From contig NYMS01000037.1 in assembly GCA_002529455.1 (NCBI GenBank), positions 62,001 through 126,000 of the forward strand: DNA of 64,000 bases. Reading direction: 5' to 3'. Numbering within the stretch: position 1 is the first letter of the stretch; each line of letters starts with the position of its first letter. Both the position numbers and the translations under genes were made by a program. Under the pieces are notes generated by a model that did no database searches, was not told where the DNA came from, and saw only the letters and a program-made list of their open reading frames with translations. Positions 63,858 to 64,000 of this stretch are shown piece after piece. This stretch comes from Glycomyces fuscus. Lineage in GTDB: Bacteria; Actinomycetota; Actinomycetes; Streptosporangiales; Streptosporangiaceae.

Positions 63858-64000
63858 ATGAGTTCGACCGTCACAGCAACCTCCCGTCCCGCCACGATCG
63901 ACGACGTCGCCGGTGTCGCGCGTGTCCTGACCAGGTCAGCGCAGGAGGACCCCCTCTTCCGGTGGCTGTTCCCCGAGGACGAGCTGCGGATGGCCAGGAC
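63858..64000 (+). CDS. Probable GNAT-family acetyltransferase, 5' end only
   Basis: The first 47 codons (MSSTVTATSRPATIDDVAGV, then ARVLTRSAQEDPLFRWLFPE) have the start typical of GNAT enzymes, strand one and helix one. The gene runs out of the window. GAGAG seven bases before the ATG is the ribosome site. Confidence 0.65.
   Translation, partial: MSSTVTATSRPATIDDVAGVARVLTRSAQEDPLFRWLFPEDELRMAR

Overview
This 64 kb window is chromosomal DNA from a high-GC actinobacterium. Evidence for this is very high GC with strong GC3 bias, GTG/TTG starts, GTGA and ATGA overlaps, a mycothiol gene (mshB), a DUF3117 protein, actinobacterial dapC/dapD/dapE, and apparently leaderless genes. A Nocardiopsis-like member of the Nocardiopsaceae is the best guess; this is inference from protein style, not a database match. 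I see no rRNA, tRNA, CRISPR array, prophage or intact insertion sequence.

Left part (1-8.5 kb and 15.8-32 kb): a broad cell-surface glycopolymer region. It holds a CgeB-like glycosyltransferase (cut by the window edge), UDP-GlcNAc 2-epimerase and UDP-ManNAc dehydrogenase (together giving UDP-ManNAcA), two GT4 and two GT2 glycosyltransferases, and a nucleotidyltransferase / glycerol-1-phosphate-dehydrogenase-like / CDP-alcohol phosphotransferase trio. It also holds two membrane proteins, a TagG/TagH-type ABC exporter, a TarI/IspD cytidylyltransferase with a glycerophosphodiesterase, an LCP-family wall ligase and UDP-glucose 6-dehydrogenase. These genes could make, export and attach a teichoic or teichuronic-acid-like polymer.

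Inserted at 8.6-14.4 kb is a stressosome-type module (RsbR, RsbS, RsbT, a kinase-phosphatase fusion and a GAF-SpoIIE phosphatase, all overlapping or nearly so). A further SpoIIE phosphatase lies upstream, divergent from a MarR regulator. No sigma factor or RsbV/W is present locally.

Centre (32-39 kb): a secreted TNT-domain protein, a deletion scar of an MFS/TetR pair, purE-purK, a GtrA protein, a CPBP membrane protease and Mrp.

Right part (39-64 kb): a housekeeping block whose order matches the mycobacterial mshB-fdxC-dapC-dapD/dapE-LOG-DUF3117-OMT-sigE-rseA-htrA-mrp segment. It contains htrA, an RseB/MucB-like gene, a zinc-finger anti-sigma gene and sigE (with a good ECF-type promoter), an O-methyltransferase, leucyl aminopeptidase, DUF3117, a DivIVA-like protein, a LOG-family protein, dapE, dapD, dapC, 7Fe ferredoxin, a site-2-protease-like protein, mshB and an S9 peptidase. 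Near the right edge are a small protein ending in an amyloid-signalling (BASS/RHIM-like) motif, a TrmH-type RNA methyltransferase and the start of a GNAT gene.

The most striking unexplained structures are two. One is a dispersed intergenic repeat of about 150-210 bp (at least four copies plus a fragment) with a constant loop and a covarying stem. The other is the small putative amyloid-signalling effector at 62.5 kb.
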